A stretch of 64,000 nucleotides of DNA from positions 2,914,001 through 2,978,000 of the forward strand of contig CP018628.1 of NCBI GenBank assembly GCA_002271215.1. Reading direction: 5' to 3'. A program made the translations under genes and the position numbers. Below, piece after piece: positions 1 through 9,061 of the stretch (positions are counted from its first letter, which is position 1; every line of letters begins with the position of its first letter). The stretch comes from Lelliottia jeotgali. GTDB lineage: Bacteria > Pseudomonadota > Gammaproteobacteria > Enterobacterales > Enterobacteriaceae. The notes beneath the pieces are model-generated. The model had not been told where the DNA came from. It searched no databases and was given only the letters and a program-made list of their open reading frames with translations.

Positions 1-195
1 GGAAAGAATGCTGAGCTGCGGCCAGACATGCCAGCGCAGTGGCCCATCCAGCTTCAGTTCATACCCGCTTCGTGCTTCGACCTGCCGCACCATATAGGCA
101 CGGAAATCATTGGGGTTCACCAGCAGAACCAACGCTGAAAGGCCAGCAACCAGCACCACCAGCAAAATCATCAGCGTTGTCAGAACTCTTCTCAT
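1..195 (-). CDS. asmA: AsmA family outer-membrane assembly protein, N-terminal fragment
   Basis: Only the first 65 codons are inside the window; the gene runs off the left edge. The reading from position 195 gives MRRVLTTLMILLVVLVAGL, one N-terminal membrane anchor, then NPNDFRAYMV and SGYELKLDGPLRWHVWPQLS. That is the start of the AsmA N-terminal domain, with the typical 'L.LdGpL.W..wP.lsi' motif. AsmA is an inner-membrane-anchored periplasmic protein of the AsmA/TamB class of bridge-like lipid transport proteins. It lies 24 bp upstream of nothing but dcd in the same orientation reversed: dcd and udk precede it on the minus strand, the same order as E. coli udk-dcd-asmA, so the three are probably cotranscribed. 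Confidence 0.85.
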   Translation of the reverse strand, partial: MRRVLTTLMILLVVLVAGLSALVLLVNPNDFRAYMVRQVEARSGYELKLDGPLRWHVWPQLSILS

Positions 196-219
196 GGCAT
201 CCTCGGTGAAGCCTAAAAA

Positions 220-801
220 TCAGTCTTTATCAATACGACTGGCAACCGCACCCTGCTGGTCGCGATATTTCGCATCCTGGCGGCGATTGTAAGGGCGATC
301 GGCCGGGCCGGTAAGCGGCTCGAAGCTCAACGCACCAATCATCATACCAGGGCGTAAAGCCAGCGGCAGTTTTCCGGCGTTGAAGAACTCCAGCACGATG
401 CGGCCAGACCAGCCGGGATCGATACGGTGCGCCGTCACATGGACCATCAGCCCCAGGCGCGCCAGAGAAGAACGGCCATCCAGCCAGCCGACTAAATCGG
501 CAGGTAAAGTGACAGATTCAAATGTCACCGCCAGCGCCAGTTCGCCCGGATGCAAATAGAACGCCTCGCCTTCAGCCAGCACGATTTCATCACTCATCAC
601 ACGATCAAGTGCAGCACTGACTTCGTCTTTCGGCCCGCTCAAATCAATAAAGGGAGCGACGTGGCCGCTAAACGTGCGGAATTTATTGCCCAGACGCACG
701 TCAACGGTGACACCGTTAATGCGCTCCACTGGCGGACGCGGGGTGATAGACAGACGCCCTTCATCCAGCCAGGCTTCTATATCTCGGTCACAAAGACGCA
801 T
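220..801 (-). CDS. dcd: dCTP deaminase
   Basis: The product is 193 residues, the usual length for the family. It deaminates dCTP to dUTP, the main source of dUMP for dTMP synthesis in enterobacteria. The start [17 protein letters not shown] is typical. The central stretch [23 protein letters not shown] followed by G.IVLEFFN carries the conserved substrate-binding Arg/Ser residues and the catalytic Glu of the trimeric dUTPase-like fold. The gene lies between udk and asmA on the same strand, 24 bp before asmA, as in E. coli. Nothing is unusual. Confidence 0.97.
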   Translation of the reverse strand: MRLCDRDIEAWLDEGRLSITPRPPVERINGVTVDVRLGNKFRTFSGHVAPFIDLSGPKDEVSAALDRVMSDEIVLAEGEAFYLHPGELALAVTFESVTLPADLVGWLDGRSSLARLGLMVHVTAHRIDPGWSGRIVLEFFNAGKLPLALRPGMMIGALSFEPLTGPADRPYNRRQDAKYRDQQGAVASRIDKD

Positions 802-892
802 GACACTTTCTCCTTTCGTGCATCAAACCCCGAAGCCGCAATGGCTTCAGGGCAAACCCGGTTATCTTTGAACGGTACACAATTCGCGCGAA

Positions 893-1534
893 TTATTCAA
901 AAAACTGGCTGATTTTCGCTTTCAGGATATCGATAGCAATGCGGTTTTTACCCCCGCGCGGCACGATGATATCGGCGTACTGTTTTGACGGTTCGATAAA
1001 CTGCAGGAACATCGGACGCACGGTTTTCTGATATTGCGCCATCACGGAGTCCATTGAGCGACCACGTTCGTTGACGTCACGCTTGATACGACGCATTAGG
1101 CAGATATCCAGTGGCGTATCGACGAAGATCGAGAAGTTCATCGCTTCACGCAAACGCGCGTCGGTCAGCAGCAGAATGCCTTCCAGAATGATGACCTTTT
1201 TCGGCTCAATGTGAATCGTTTCTTGCGTACGGGTGTGATCGACATAGCTATAGACCGGCAGATCGATAGGCGTGCCGTTTTTGATCATTTGCAAATGCTG
1301 GAACAGCAGGCTGTGATCCATGGCATTGGGATGGTCGTAATTCGTTTTTACGCGTTCTTCCATCGACAGATGGGATTGATCTTTATAGTAGCTGTCTTCG
1401 GGAATGACGCCGATGTGCTCATCACCAACTTGTTCACGCAGTTCGCGATAAAGCGTACTGGCAATAAGACTTTTACCTGAAGCCGATGCGCCGGCGATGC
1501 CTATGATGACGCACTGATGAGACTTATCAGTCAT
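893..1534 (-). CDS. udk: Uridine/cytidine kinase
   Basis: The 213-residue product phosphorylates uridine and cytidine to UMP and CMP in pyrimidine salvage. A P-loop [11 protein letters not shown] lies near residues 12-22, followed by the PEDSYYKD and [13 protein letters not shown] segments that bind the nucleoside in this family. The C-terminal part [16 protein letters not shown] is also typical. It is the first gene of the udk-dcd-asmA minus-strand group. The 342-bp space to the divergent dgcE gene should hold both promoters. Confidence 0.97.
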   Translation of the reverse strand: MTDKSHQCVIIGIAGASASGKSLIASTLYRELREQVGDEHIGVIPEDSYYKDQSHLSMEERVKTNYDHPNAMDHSLLFQHLQMIKNGTPIDLPVYSYVDHTRTQETIHIEPKKVIILEGILLLTDARLREAMNFSIFVDTPLDICLMRRIKRDVNERGRSMDSVMAQYQKTVRPMFLQFIEPSKQYADIIVPRGGKNRIAIDILKAKISQFFE

Positions 1535-1876
1535 AAATTTAGCGACCTGATTAACCTGGATGTAAAGGAAGGACGACGCCTGAGCGTCAAACGCGGCAAT
1601 TATAGGGATTTCGTGTGTCTGATACTAGTCGAAAGCGCAGGTAATGCGAGAGTCATTCCAAATACATGTTTTCGCCCTGACCCAAATTTTAACGCTCAAA
1701 TTTACAGCGTTAATCATGAATTTTATGCAGACTAAGTGTTTAATAACTCTATGATGACAAATTATGAGCAGTCGGCATATGAATTGTAAATTGTTTGTAC
1801 TAGCATAATCCAAATTAAAATTCTCACTCGTGCGGACCTGGTTCCTGGCAGCATGGCGTCTCTGGATAAAGCGGTA
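1535..1876. other. Divergent intergenic region udk/dgcE
   Basis: This gap of 342 bp separates udk (leftward) from dgcE (rightward). It is AT-rich between about 1690 and 1830 and should contain both promoters. A CATAAT hexamer at 1804-1809 resembles a -10 element for dgcE, but no convincing -35 lies at the right distance. No coding potential is supported here: the short ORFs on both strands resemble nothing. Confidence 0.5.
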
Positions 1877-4800
1877 ATGAATAAACAATACCAACGTGTT
1901 TTGGTGACTACCCCACATCCTTTACTACGGCTTGTCAGTCTTGGTCTGGTTACCTTTATCTTTACCCTTTTCTCGCTCGAACTGACGCGTTTCGGAACTA
2001 TACTGGCACCTTTATGGTTCCCGACTTCGATCATGATGGTCGCGTTTTATCGCCACGCCGGAAAAATGTGGCCTGGAATCGCCCTCGCCTGCACCTTCGG
2101 CAATATTTTTGCGTCGTGGATGTTGTTCTCATGGGAGACGATCAGCTTCTGGTATACGGCGATCAACGTTATCGAAGCGTGCGTCGGCGCGCTACTGCTG
2201 CGCAAATTACTGCCCTGGTACAACCCGCTTAAAAATCTCGGCGACTGGATACGTCTGGCAATCGGTAGCGCCCTGGTGCCTCCTTTGCTGGGGGGGATTT
2301 TGGCCTGGCTGCTGGTTCCGAGCGCAGAACCGCTGCGTAACTTTTTTGTTTGGGTGCTTTCAGAATCGATCGGCGCGCTGGCTCTGGTCCCGCTAGGGCT
2401 GCTGTTCAAACCTCACTATTTACTGCGTCACCGCAACCCTAAATTGCTGCTGGAAACGCTCCTCACGATGGCCGTTACGCTGGTTCTGAGCTGGGTGGCG
2501 ATTACTTTCCTGCCGTGGCCCTTTACCTGTGTGATCGTGCTGCTGATGTGGAGCGCCGTGCGCCTGCCACGTATGGAAGCCTTCCTCGTCTTTCTGGTCA
2601 CGGTGATGATGGTGTCGCTGATGATCGCGACCAAACCGATGCTGATTACGGCCCAGAATACCGACGTCATGCTCAACGCGCCGTGGCTGCCGTTCCTGAT
2701 GATGCTCCTGCCTGCCAACGTAATGACTATGGTGATGTACGCTTTTCGCGCCGAGCGCAAGCACATCACCGAGAGCGAAGAACGCTTTCGCAATGCAATG
2801 GAGTATTCCGCCATTGGTATGGCGCTGGTGGGTATCGAAGGCCAGTGGCTCCAGGCCAATAAAGCCCTGTGCCAGTTCCTCGGCTATTCTCAGCCTGAAC
2901 TCCAGGCCCTCACTTTTCAGCAGTTGACCTGGCCGGAAGATTTAAACAACGATCTTGAAAGCCTGGATGAGCTGGTCCGTGGCGACATCAACAGCTATTC
3001 GATGGAGAAGCGCTACTACACCCGCAACGGTGAAGTGGTCTGGGCGCTGCTGACCGTTTCCGTGGTGCGTCATACGGACGGTTCCCCGCTCTATTTCATC
3101 GCGCAGATTGAGGATATTAACGACCTCAAACACACTGAATGGGTCAATAAGCGCCTGATGGAGCGCATTACGCTGGCCAACGAAGCGGGCGGAATCGGCA
3201 TTTGGGAGTGGGATTTACAGCCTGATGTCATTAGCTGGGACAAACGGATGTTCGAGATGTACGAGATCCCGGCGCACATCAAACCGACCTGGCAGCTGTG
3301 GCACGACAGTATCATTCCCGAAGACAGAGAACAGGCCGAACAGATAATCCGTGATTCGTTGATGGCCCGCGTACCCTTTAAGCTGGAGTTCCGCATTCGC
3401 GTCAAAGAAGGCGTGCGCCATATCCGATCGCTGGCCAATCGGGTGCTTAACAAACAGGGTGAAGTCGAACGCCTGCTCGGCATTAATATGGACATGACCG
3501 AAGTTAAGGAACTTAACGAAGCCCTGTTCCAGGAAAAAGAGCGCCTGCACATCACCCTCGACTCCATCGGTGAAGCCGTGCTCTGTACCGATATCGATAT
3601 GCATGTCACCTTTATGAACCCGGTCGCTGAGAAAATGAGCGGCTGGACGCAGCAAGAGGCGATGGGACAGCCGATCCTCAACGTGCTGCACATTACCTTT
3701 GGCGAAAACGGGCCGCCGATGGAAAACATTCATAGCGGCGATATGTCTCGTTCCGACATCAATCAGGATGTGGTGCTGCACAGCCGCAATAGCGGGACCT
3801 TTGATATTCACTACAGTATTACGCCATTAAGCACGCTGGACGGACAGAATATCGGCTCGGTGCTGGTCATTCAGGACGTCACCGAATCGCGCAAAATGCT
3901 GCGCCAACTGAGCTACAGCGCATCGCACGATGCCCTGACCCATCTGGCAAACCGTGGCAGTTTTGAAAGCAACCTCAAGCGTATGCTGCAAAACGTCCAT
4001 GACACCCATCAGCGCCACGCGCTGGTGTTTATCGATCTCGACCGATTTAAAGCGGTGAACGACACCGCAGGTCATGCGGCGGGCGACGCCCTGCTGCGTG
4101 AACTGTCGTCCCTGATGCTGAGCATGTTGCGTTCAAGCGACGTGCTGGCACGTCTGGGCGGCGATGAATTTGGCCTGCTGCTGCCGGACTGCAATGTCGA
4201 AAGCGCACGTTATATCGCGGGTCGTATTATTCACGCCATCAACGATTACCACTTTATGTGGGAAGGCCGTTTGCACCGCATCGGGGCCAGCGCCGGTATC
4301 ACGCTGATTGATGACAGCAACAGCCTGGCTGCCGAAGTGATGTCTCAGGCCGATATCGCCTGTTACGCCTCAAAAAATAACGGCCGTGGCGTGGTCACGG
4401 TGTATGAACCGCAGCAGGAAAGAATGCACAGCGGGCGCAGCACGATGTCGCTCGATGAGCAGTGGCACATGATCAAAGATAATCACCTGCTGATGATTGG
4501 CCGCAGCGTCGCCTCGCCGCGTATTCCGGAAAGCAGCACCTTCTGGCTGGTTTCCCTGCGCCTGTGGACCAGCCAGGGCGAAGTGCAGGAAGAACACGCG
4601 TTCCGCTCAGGACTGGCGGAGCCGGATCTCCTGCACGCTCTCGACCGTCGTATTTTCCAGGAATTTTTCCGCACCTTTGCGGCCCAGGTTGCTAATAAAG
4701 GCATGGGCGTGGCGTTGCCACTCTCGCCAGAAGGGTTGTCCAGCACCACGCTGGTTGACGAATTGCTTGATTTGCTGGAGCAAAGCCCGCTGCCGGGACG

Positions 4801-5206
4801 CTTGCTGCATCTGGTGATCCCGGCCGAAACGCTGCAAAACCAGGATGCCAATATTCAGGACGGGCTGCAAAAACTGCGTCAGGCGGGTTGTCGTATCGTG
4901 CTGAGCCACGTCGGGCGCGATATGGATGTCTTCAACCATCTGAGCGCCCACATGGCGGATTATCTGCTGCTGGACCCGGAATTAGTGACCAACGTTCACG
5001 GTAATCTGATGGACGAAATGATGGTGACCATTATCCAGGGCCACGCCCAGCGACTGGGGATGAAAACCATCGCCGGGCCGAGCAATCAGCCGCTGATGAT
5101 GGACACCCTGTCCGGCATTGGAATCGACTATATCTACGGCGATTCGATTTCCGAACCACAGCCGCTGGAGCTACTGCTGAATACCAGTTACTTCGCTATC
5201 AACTGA
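1877..5206 (+). CDS. dgcE: Diguanylate cyclase with MASE1, PAS and GGDEF domains
   Basis: The product has 1109 residues from the ATG at 1877; an upstream ATG at 1853 would add eight. I chose 1877 because MNKQYQRVL aligns with the E. coli start MSKQSQHVL. An N-terminal MASE1 membrane-sensor domain spans about residues 10-290. Three PAS modules start near 297, 428 and 553. The GGDEF domain (about 688-845) has an intact GGDEF near residue 760 and an RSSD inhibitory site five residues before it, so it should make cyclic di-GMP and be product-inhibited. The C-terminal part is EAL-like but lacks the EAL motif, as in E. coli DgcE (YegE). In E. coli this enzyme starts the cascade that turns on csgD. 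Its end overlaps the end of the convergent alkA by 36 bp. Confidence 0.95.
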   Translation: MNKQYQRVLVTTPHPLLRLVSLGLVTFIFTLFSLELTRFGTILAPLWFPTSIMMVAFYRHAGKMWPGIALACTFGNIFASWMLFSWETISFWYTAINVIEACVGALLLRKLLPWYNPLKNLGDWIRLAIGSALVPPLLGGILAWLLVPSAEPLRNFFVWVLSESIGALALVPLGLLFKPHYLLRHRNPKLLLETLLTMAVTLVLSWVAITFLPWPFTCVIVLLMWSAVRLPRMEAFLVFLVTVMMVSLMIATKPMLITAQNTDVMLNAPWLPFLMMLLPANVMTMVMYAFRAERKHITESEERFRNAMEYSAIGMALVGIEGQWLQANKALCQFLGYSQPELQALTFQQLTWPEDLNNDLESLDELVRGDINSYSMEKRYYTRNGEVVWALLTVSVVRHTDGSPLYFIAQIEDINDLKHTEWVNKRLMERITLANEAGGIGIWEWDLQPDVISWDKRMFEMYEIPAHIKPTWQLWHDSIIPEDREQAEQIIRDSLMARVPFKLEFRIRVKEGVRHIRSLANRVLNKQGEVERLLGINMDMTEVKELNEALFQEKERLHITLDSIGEAVLCTDIDMHVTFMNPVAEKMSGWTQQEAMGQPILNVLHITFGENGPPMENIHSGDMSRSDINQDVVLHSRNSGTFDIHYSITPLSTLDGQNIGSVLVIQDVTESRKMLRQLSYSASHDALTHLANRGSFESNLKRMLQNVHDTHQRHALVFIDLDRFKAVNDTAGHAAGDALLRELSSLMLSMLRSSDVLARLGGDEFGLLLPDCNVESARYIAGRIIHAINDYHFMWEGRLHRIGASAGITLIDDSNSLAAEVMSQADIACYASKNNGRGVVTVYEPQQERMHSGRSTMSLDEQWHMIKDNHLLMIGRSVASPRIPESSTFWLVSLRLWTSQGEVQEEHAFRSGLAEPDLLHALDRRIFQEFFRTFAAQVANKGMGVALPLSPEGLSSTTLVDELLDLLEQSPLPGRLLHLVIPAETLQNQDANIQDGLQKLRQAGCRIVLSHVGRDMDVFNHLSAHMADYLLLDPELVTNVHGNLMDEMMVTIIQGHAQRLGMKTIAGPSNQPLMMDTLSGIGIDYIYGDSISEPQPLELLLNTSYFAIN

Positions 5207-6043
5207 AGGTTTCCAGCCATCGGTGTACCAGATGTGAAGAAGCGCGTAAGAACGCCACGGCTGCCAGCGCTGAGCATAGTTGCGGATCTGCGCCGGTGTC
5301 ATGCCAGCGAAGCGCTGTTTAATCAGATAATCATCCGGCAAAAACACATCTTTCGCCTGCCATCCACGCAGTGCTAAATAGTTCGCGGTCCAGCGCCCGA
5401 TTCCTGGCCGCGTCTGAAGCGCTTTCATCCCCCCTTCTATATCGTCCGGCGGCTGGAGCGGAAATGTCCCCTCCACCACCGACTGCGCGAGATGAATCAG
5501 CGATTCAGCACGTTTAACCGGCATTCCCAGCGCCTTGAGCGCCAGCGGATCGGCGGCGGCCAGCGCAGCAGGCGTTGGGAAACAGGTGTAGTGCGGGAAA
5601 TCTTTCAGCGGCTCACCGCACAACGCCACCACCCGCGCGGCAAGTTTAGAAGCCATCGACACGCTCACCAGTTGCCCAAGAATTGCCCGCACGCCCTGTT
5701 CGTATGCGTCCATCGCACCCGGCAGACGTAGCCCCGGACGCGCCGCACCGAGGTCACCCAGCGTGGACGCAATCTGCTGCGGATCGCAGGCAAGATCGAA
5801 TAAACGTTCAATACGATCCAGGCACGTCTGCGCGACCGGAATCAGCCCGTCACTGAGCGCCACCTCTAGCGTGCAGTCATTCTCGTTGGGCGTAACACGA
5901 AACAGCCCCTGATGCCCGTCGCAGGTGAAACTGCGCTCGTAATACTCGCCCGTGACGGTTTCCACGCCCGTCACCGCACGCGCGCCGAGAAAACCAAACA
6001 TCCATTGCCAGTCATACGGCGGTTGCCAGTTCAGGGTGTACAT
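5171..6043 (-). CDS. alkA: DNA-3-methyladenine glycosylase 2 (AlkA)
   Basis: The product has 290 residues, slightly longer than the 282 of E. coli because of a C-terminal tail SVDSEVTGIQQ. It excises N3- and N7-alkylated purines. The start MYTLNWQPPYDW at 6043 is preceded by AAGGAG; the open frame extends further upstream but does not resemble AlkA. The helix-hairpin-helix segment LQTRPGIGRWTANYLALRG (about 209-227) is followed by LPDDYLIKQ, with the catalytic Asp at about residue 238. The extra tail is what overlaps the 3' end of dgcE. In E. coli alkA is under Ada control; I did not find a clear Ada box. Confidence 0.95.
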   Translation of the reverse strand: MYTLNWQPPYDWQWMFGFLGARAVTGVETVTGEYYERSFTCDGHQGLFRVTPNENDCTLEVALSDGLIPVAQTCLDRIERLFDLACDPQQIASTLGDLGAARPGLRLPGAMDAYEQGVRAILGQLVSVSMASKLAARVVALCGEPLKDFPHYTCFPTPAALAAADPLALKALGMPVKRAESLIHLAQSVVEGTFPLQPPDDIEGGMKALQTRPGIGRWTANYLALRGWQAKDVFLPDDYLIKQRFAGMTPAQIRNYAQRWQPWRSYALLHIWYTDGWKPSVDSEVTGIQQ

Positions 6044-6176
6044 CGTTGCTCCTTTTGTTGTCTTCCACAGCATAACCTGACCAGGCCCGGCGCGCCTTGC
6101 TTTCATATTCCTGTTGTCGAGAGCGAGACATTTCGCTAAAGTCTCGCCCCTTCTCAACGGCATGGGGATTACGTCA

Positions 6177-7529
6177 GTGTTTATTGGTTTTGACTACGGT
6201 ACCGCAAACTGCTCAGTGGCAGTGATGGATGACAATCAGCCCCGTCTGCTGAAAATGGAAAAAGAGAGTTCTCTGCTGCCGTCGATGCTGTGCGCGCCAA
6301 CGCGCGAAGCCGTGAGCGAGTGGTTGTATCGCCATCATCAGGTTCCGGCAACGGGCACAGAAACCCAGGCGCTGCTGCGTCGCGCCGTGAATTTTAACCG
6401 TGATGAAGATATCGACGTGACGCCGTCCAGCGTACAGTTCGGCCTGTCTTCTCTCGCGCAGTACATCGAAGACCCGGAAGAAGTTTACTTCGTTAAATCA
6501 CCCAAATCCTTCCTTGGTGCCAGCGGGTTAAAGCCCCAGCAGGTCGCGCTGTTTGAAGATCTGGTGTGCGCCATGATGCTGCACATTCGCAATCAGGCGC
6601 AGACTCAGGTTACGGAAACCATCACTCAGGCCGTTATCGGGCGTCCGATTAACTTCCAGGGCCTTGGCGGCGATGAAGCCAACCAGCAGGCGCAGGGTAT
6701 CCTTGAGCGTGCGGCCCATCGCGCCGGTTTTCGCGATGTGGTGTTCCAGTATGAGCCGGTTGCTGCGGGGCTGGATTTTGAAGCCACGCTGCGCGAAGAA
6801 AAACGCGTGCTGGTTGTCGATATCGGCGGCGGTACCACCGACTGCTCACTGCTGCTGATGGGGCCACAGTGGCACCAGCGCCGCGACCGCGAAAACAGCC
6901 TGTTAGGCCACAGCGGCTGCCGCGTTGGCGGCAACGATTTAGACATCGCGCTGGCGTTTAAAAGCCTGATGCCGCTGCTCGGGATGGGCGGACAAACCGA
7001 AAAAGGCACCGCGCTGCCGATTCTGCCGTGGTGGAACGCCGTCGCCATTAACGATGTTCCGGCACAGAGCGATTTCTACAGCACCGCCAACGGACGCTTC
7101 CTCAATGACCTGGTGCGTGATGCCCAGGACGGCGACAAAGTGGCCCTGCTGCATAAAGTCTGGCGTCAGCGCCTGAGCTATCGCGTGGTACGCAGCGCCG
7201 AAGAAAGTAAAATCGCGCTCTCTGAAGCTGTCGATCACGCCGTCACGTTGCCGTTTATCAGCGATGAACTGGCGACCGCCATTTCTCAGCAAGGGCTGGA
7301 AACGGCGCTTACTCAGCCGTTGCAGCGCATTCTGGAGCAAGTCCAACTGGCGCTGGAAAACGGTAACGAAAAGCCGGACGTGATCTACCTGACCGGCGGT
7401 AGCGCGCGTTCACCGCTGATCAAAAAAGCGCTGGCGGAACAGTTGCCGGGTATTCCGATTGCCGGTGGTGATGATTTCGGTTCCGTTACCGCAGGATTAG
7501 CCCGTTGGGCGAAGGTGATGTTTAGCTGA
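6177..7529 (+). CDS. yegD: Hsp70-family actin-like ATPase YegD
   Basis: The product is 450 residues from the GTG at 6177, matching the E. coli length and the N-terminus (V/M)FIGFDYGTANCSVAVM. An ATG at 6162 is a possible alternative, but GGGGATT sits well placed before the GTG. Phosphate-1 motif GFDYGTANC, phosphate-2 VLVVDIGGGTTDCSLL and the adenosine motif VIYLTGGSARSPLI are all present, so the ATPase fold is complete. There is no DnaK-type substrate-binding domain. The role is not established. A strong hairpin terminator follows at 7650. Confidence 0.93.
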   Translation: MFIGFDYGTANCSVAVMDDNQPRLLKMEKESSLLPSMLCAPTREAVSEWLYRHHQVPATGTETQALLRRAVNFNRDEDIDVTPSSVQFGLSSLAQYIEDPEEVYFVKSPKSFLGASGLKPQQVALFEDLVCAMMLHIRNQAQTQVTETITQAVIGRPINFQGLGGDEANQQAQGILERAAHRAGFRDVVFQYEPVAAGLDFEATLREEKRVLVVDIGGGTTDCSLLLMGPQWHQRRDRENSLLGHSGCRVGGNDLDIALAFKSLMPLLGMGGQTEKGTALPILPWWNAVAINDVPAQSDFYSTANGRFLNDLVRDAQDGDKVALLHKVWRQRLSYRVVRSAEESKIALSEAVDHAVTLPFISDELATAISQQGLETALTQPLQRILEQVQLALENGNEKPDVIYLTGGSARSPLIKKALAEQLPGIPIAGGDDFGSVTAGLARWAKVMFS

Positions 7530-7548
7530 ACGAGGTTTTCTTGCCGTT

Positions 7549-7580
7549 GTAGGCCGGGTAAGGCGAAGCCGCCACCCGGC
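7549..7580. repeat. REP element
   Basis: Imperfect palindrome of the enterobacterial REP type: GTAGGCCGGGTAAGG, then CGAAGCCGCCACCCGGC. It lies 20 bp after the yegD stop. The same sequence type recurs at 22074, 27318, 45719, 45792 and 49163. Confidence 0.8.
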
Positions 7581-7606
7581 GGGCAAACGCTCCGAGCGGC
7601 CTAATG

Positions 7607-7640
7607 CCCTCACCCCAGCCCTCTCCCAAGGGAGAGGGGG
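7607..7640. repeat. Dispersed CCCTCACCCC/CTCTCCC palindromic repeat, copy 1
   Basis: Begins CCCTCACCCCAGCCCTCTCC and closes with the complementary GGGAGAGGGGG. Further copies lie near 21994, 28805 and 61502. All are intergenic and three of them are preceded by a GTGCGG-type lead sequence. Confidence 0.6.
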
Positions 7641-7649
7641 AAAACACTA

Positions 7650-7676
7650 AAAATGACAACCAAAGGTTGTCATTTT
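7650..7676 (+). terminator. Rho-independent terminator after yegD
   Basis: Perfect 12-bp stem AAAATGACAACC / GGTTGTCATTTT with a 3-base loop. A-rich and T-rich arms make it potentially bidirectional. It separates yegD from the mdtA promoter region. Confidence 0.8.
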
Positions 7677-7732
7677 ACTTTTACCTTCGTTGCTGTTTAT
7701 TTTTATCTCGGACAAATCCAGACAGTCTTTCA

Positions 7733-7750
7733 TATTTCCTCCATTTTTCC
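7733..7750 (+). promoter_or_regulatory. Candidate BaeR box upstream of mdtA
   Basis: TATTTCCTCCATTTTTCC resembles the E. coli BaeR site TTTTTCTCCATNATTGGC in its TTTCnTCCAT core. It lies 64 bp before the mdtA start, a sensible place for activation by BaeR, encoded by the last gene of this operon. The call is by eye only. Confidence 0.4.
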
Positions 7751-7813
7751 ACGGCGTTGCCTGACTAAACTAGTATCATTCCCCGAAGTGTTTCAGGAAG
7801 AGAACGTATAACG

Positions 7814-9061
7814 ATGAAAGGCAGCAACAAATTCCGCTGGGCAATCGCCGTCGGTGTCATTGTGGTGGCGCTTGCCGCTGCGTGGTACTGGCACAGTCAA
7901 TCGACGGGCACACCCGCGCCGGGCGGTGCAAACACGGCATCACAACGCCCCGCAGGCGGTGGACGCCACGGTATGCGCGGTGGCGCGCTGGCCCCGGTTC
8001 AGGCCGCAACCGCCGTCAGCAAATCGGTTCCTCGTTATCTATCCGGGCTGGGAACGGTCACCGCCGCCAATACCGTGACTGTGCGCAGCCGCGTCGACGG
8101 GCAGCTGATGGCAATCCACTTCCAGGAAGGCCAGCAGGTAAAAGCCGGTGATTTGCTGGCAGAAATTGACCCTAGCCAGTTCAAAGTCGCCCTTGCTCAG
8201 GCCCAGGGACAGCTCGCCAAAGATAAAGCGACGCTTGCCAACGCCCAGCGCGATCTGGCGCGCTATCAGCAGCTGGTCAAAACGAACCTCGTCTCCCGCC
8301 AGGAGCTGGATACCCAACAATCGCTGGTCAGCGAAGCGCAGGGCACGATCAAAGCCGATGAAGCCGCCGTTGCCAGCGCACAGCTACAGCTCGACTGGAG
8401 CCGCATCACCGCGCCGATTGACGGGCGCGTCGGCCTGAAACAGGTCGATATCGGCAACCAGATCTCCAGCGGCGACACCACCGGCATCGTGGTCCTCACC
8501 CAAACTCACCCAATTGATTTAATTTTCACGCTACCAGAAAGCGAGATTGCGACCGTGGTTCAGGCGCAAAAAAGCGGTCAGAAAATGGTGGTAGAAGCCT
8601 GGGATCGCGCGAATAAAGCCAAACTGAGCGACGGTACACTGCTAAGTCTGGATAACCAGATTGACGCCACCACCGGTACCATCAAGCTAAAAGCCCGCTT
8701 TGATAACCAGGACGACGCCCTGTTCCCGAACCAGTTCGTCAACGCACGTATGCTGGTCGCCACCGAAGAAAACGCCGTCGTCATTCCCACCGCCGCGCTG
8801 CAAATGGGTAATGAAGGCAACTTCGTCTGGGTACTGAACAGCGATAATAAAGTCAGCAAACATCTGGTGAAACCGGGCATTCAGGACAGCCAGACTGTGG
8901 TTATCAGTGCCGGGCTTTCCGCAGGCGATCGCGTGGTGACAGACGGCATCGACCGTCTGACCGAAGGGGCAAAAGTGGAAGTGGTTGAAGCGCACAGCGA
9001 CACGGCCACCGGCGATAAACCGGCGAAACGCGAACACGCTAAACAGGGAGCGACTTCCTGA
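7814..9061 (+). CDS. mdtA: Multidrug efflux membrane-fusion subunit MdtA
   Basis: The product is 415 residues, the same as in E. coli. It is the periplasmic adaptor joining the MdtB/MdtC inner-membrane pumps to TolC. It has an N-terminal membrane anchor ([18 protein letters not shown], about 9-26), a Gly/Pro-rich linker, a split lipoyl domain ([23 protein letters not shown] and [14 protein letters not shown]), an alpha-hairpin and a C-terminal beta-barrel. The stop TGA overlaps the mdtB ATG by one base, so translation is coupled. It is the first gene of mdtABCD-baeSR. Confidence 0.97.
   Translation: MKGSNKFRWAIAVGVIVVALAAAWYWHSQSTGTPAPGGANTASQRPAGGGRHGMRGGALAPVQAATAVSKSVPRYLSGLGTVTAANTVTVRSRVDGQLMAIHFQEGQQVKAGDLLAEIDPSQFKVALAQAQGQLAKDKATLANAQRDLARYQQLVKTNLVSRQELDTQQSLVSEAQGTIKADEAAVASAQLQLDWSRITAPIDGRVGLKQVDIGNQISSGDTTGIVVLTQTHPIDLIFTLPESEIATVVQAQKSGQKMVVEAWDRANKAKLSDGTLLSLDNQIDATTGTIKLKARFDNQDDALFPNQFVNARMLVATEENAVVIPTAALQMGNEGNFVWVLNSDNKVSKHLVKPGIQDSQTVVISAGLSAGDRVVTDGIDRLTEGAKVEVVEAHSDTATGDKPAKREHAKQGATS

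Noticed and set aside
4441..5206. Active EAL phosphodiesterase domain at the end of DgcE
   Set aside because: The EAL motif and most metal ligands are absent, as in the E. coli protein; only the GGDEF part should be active.
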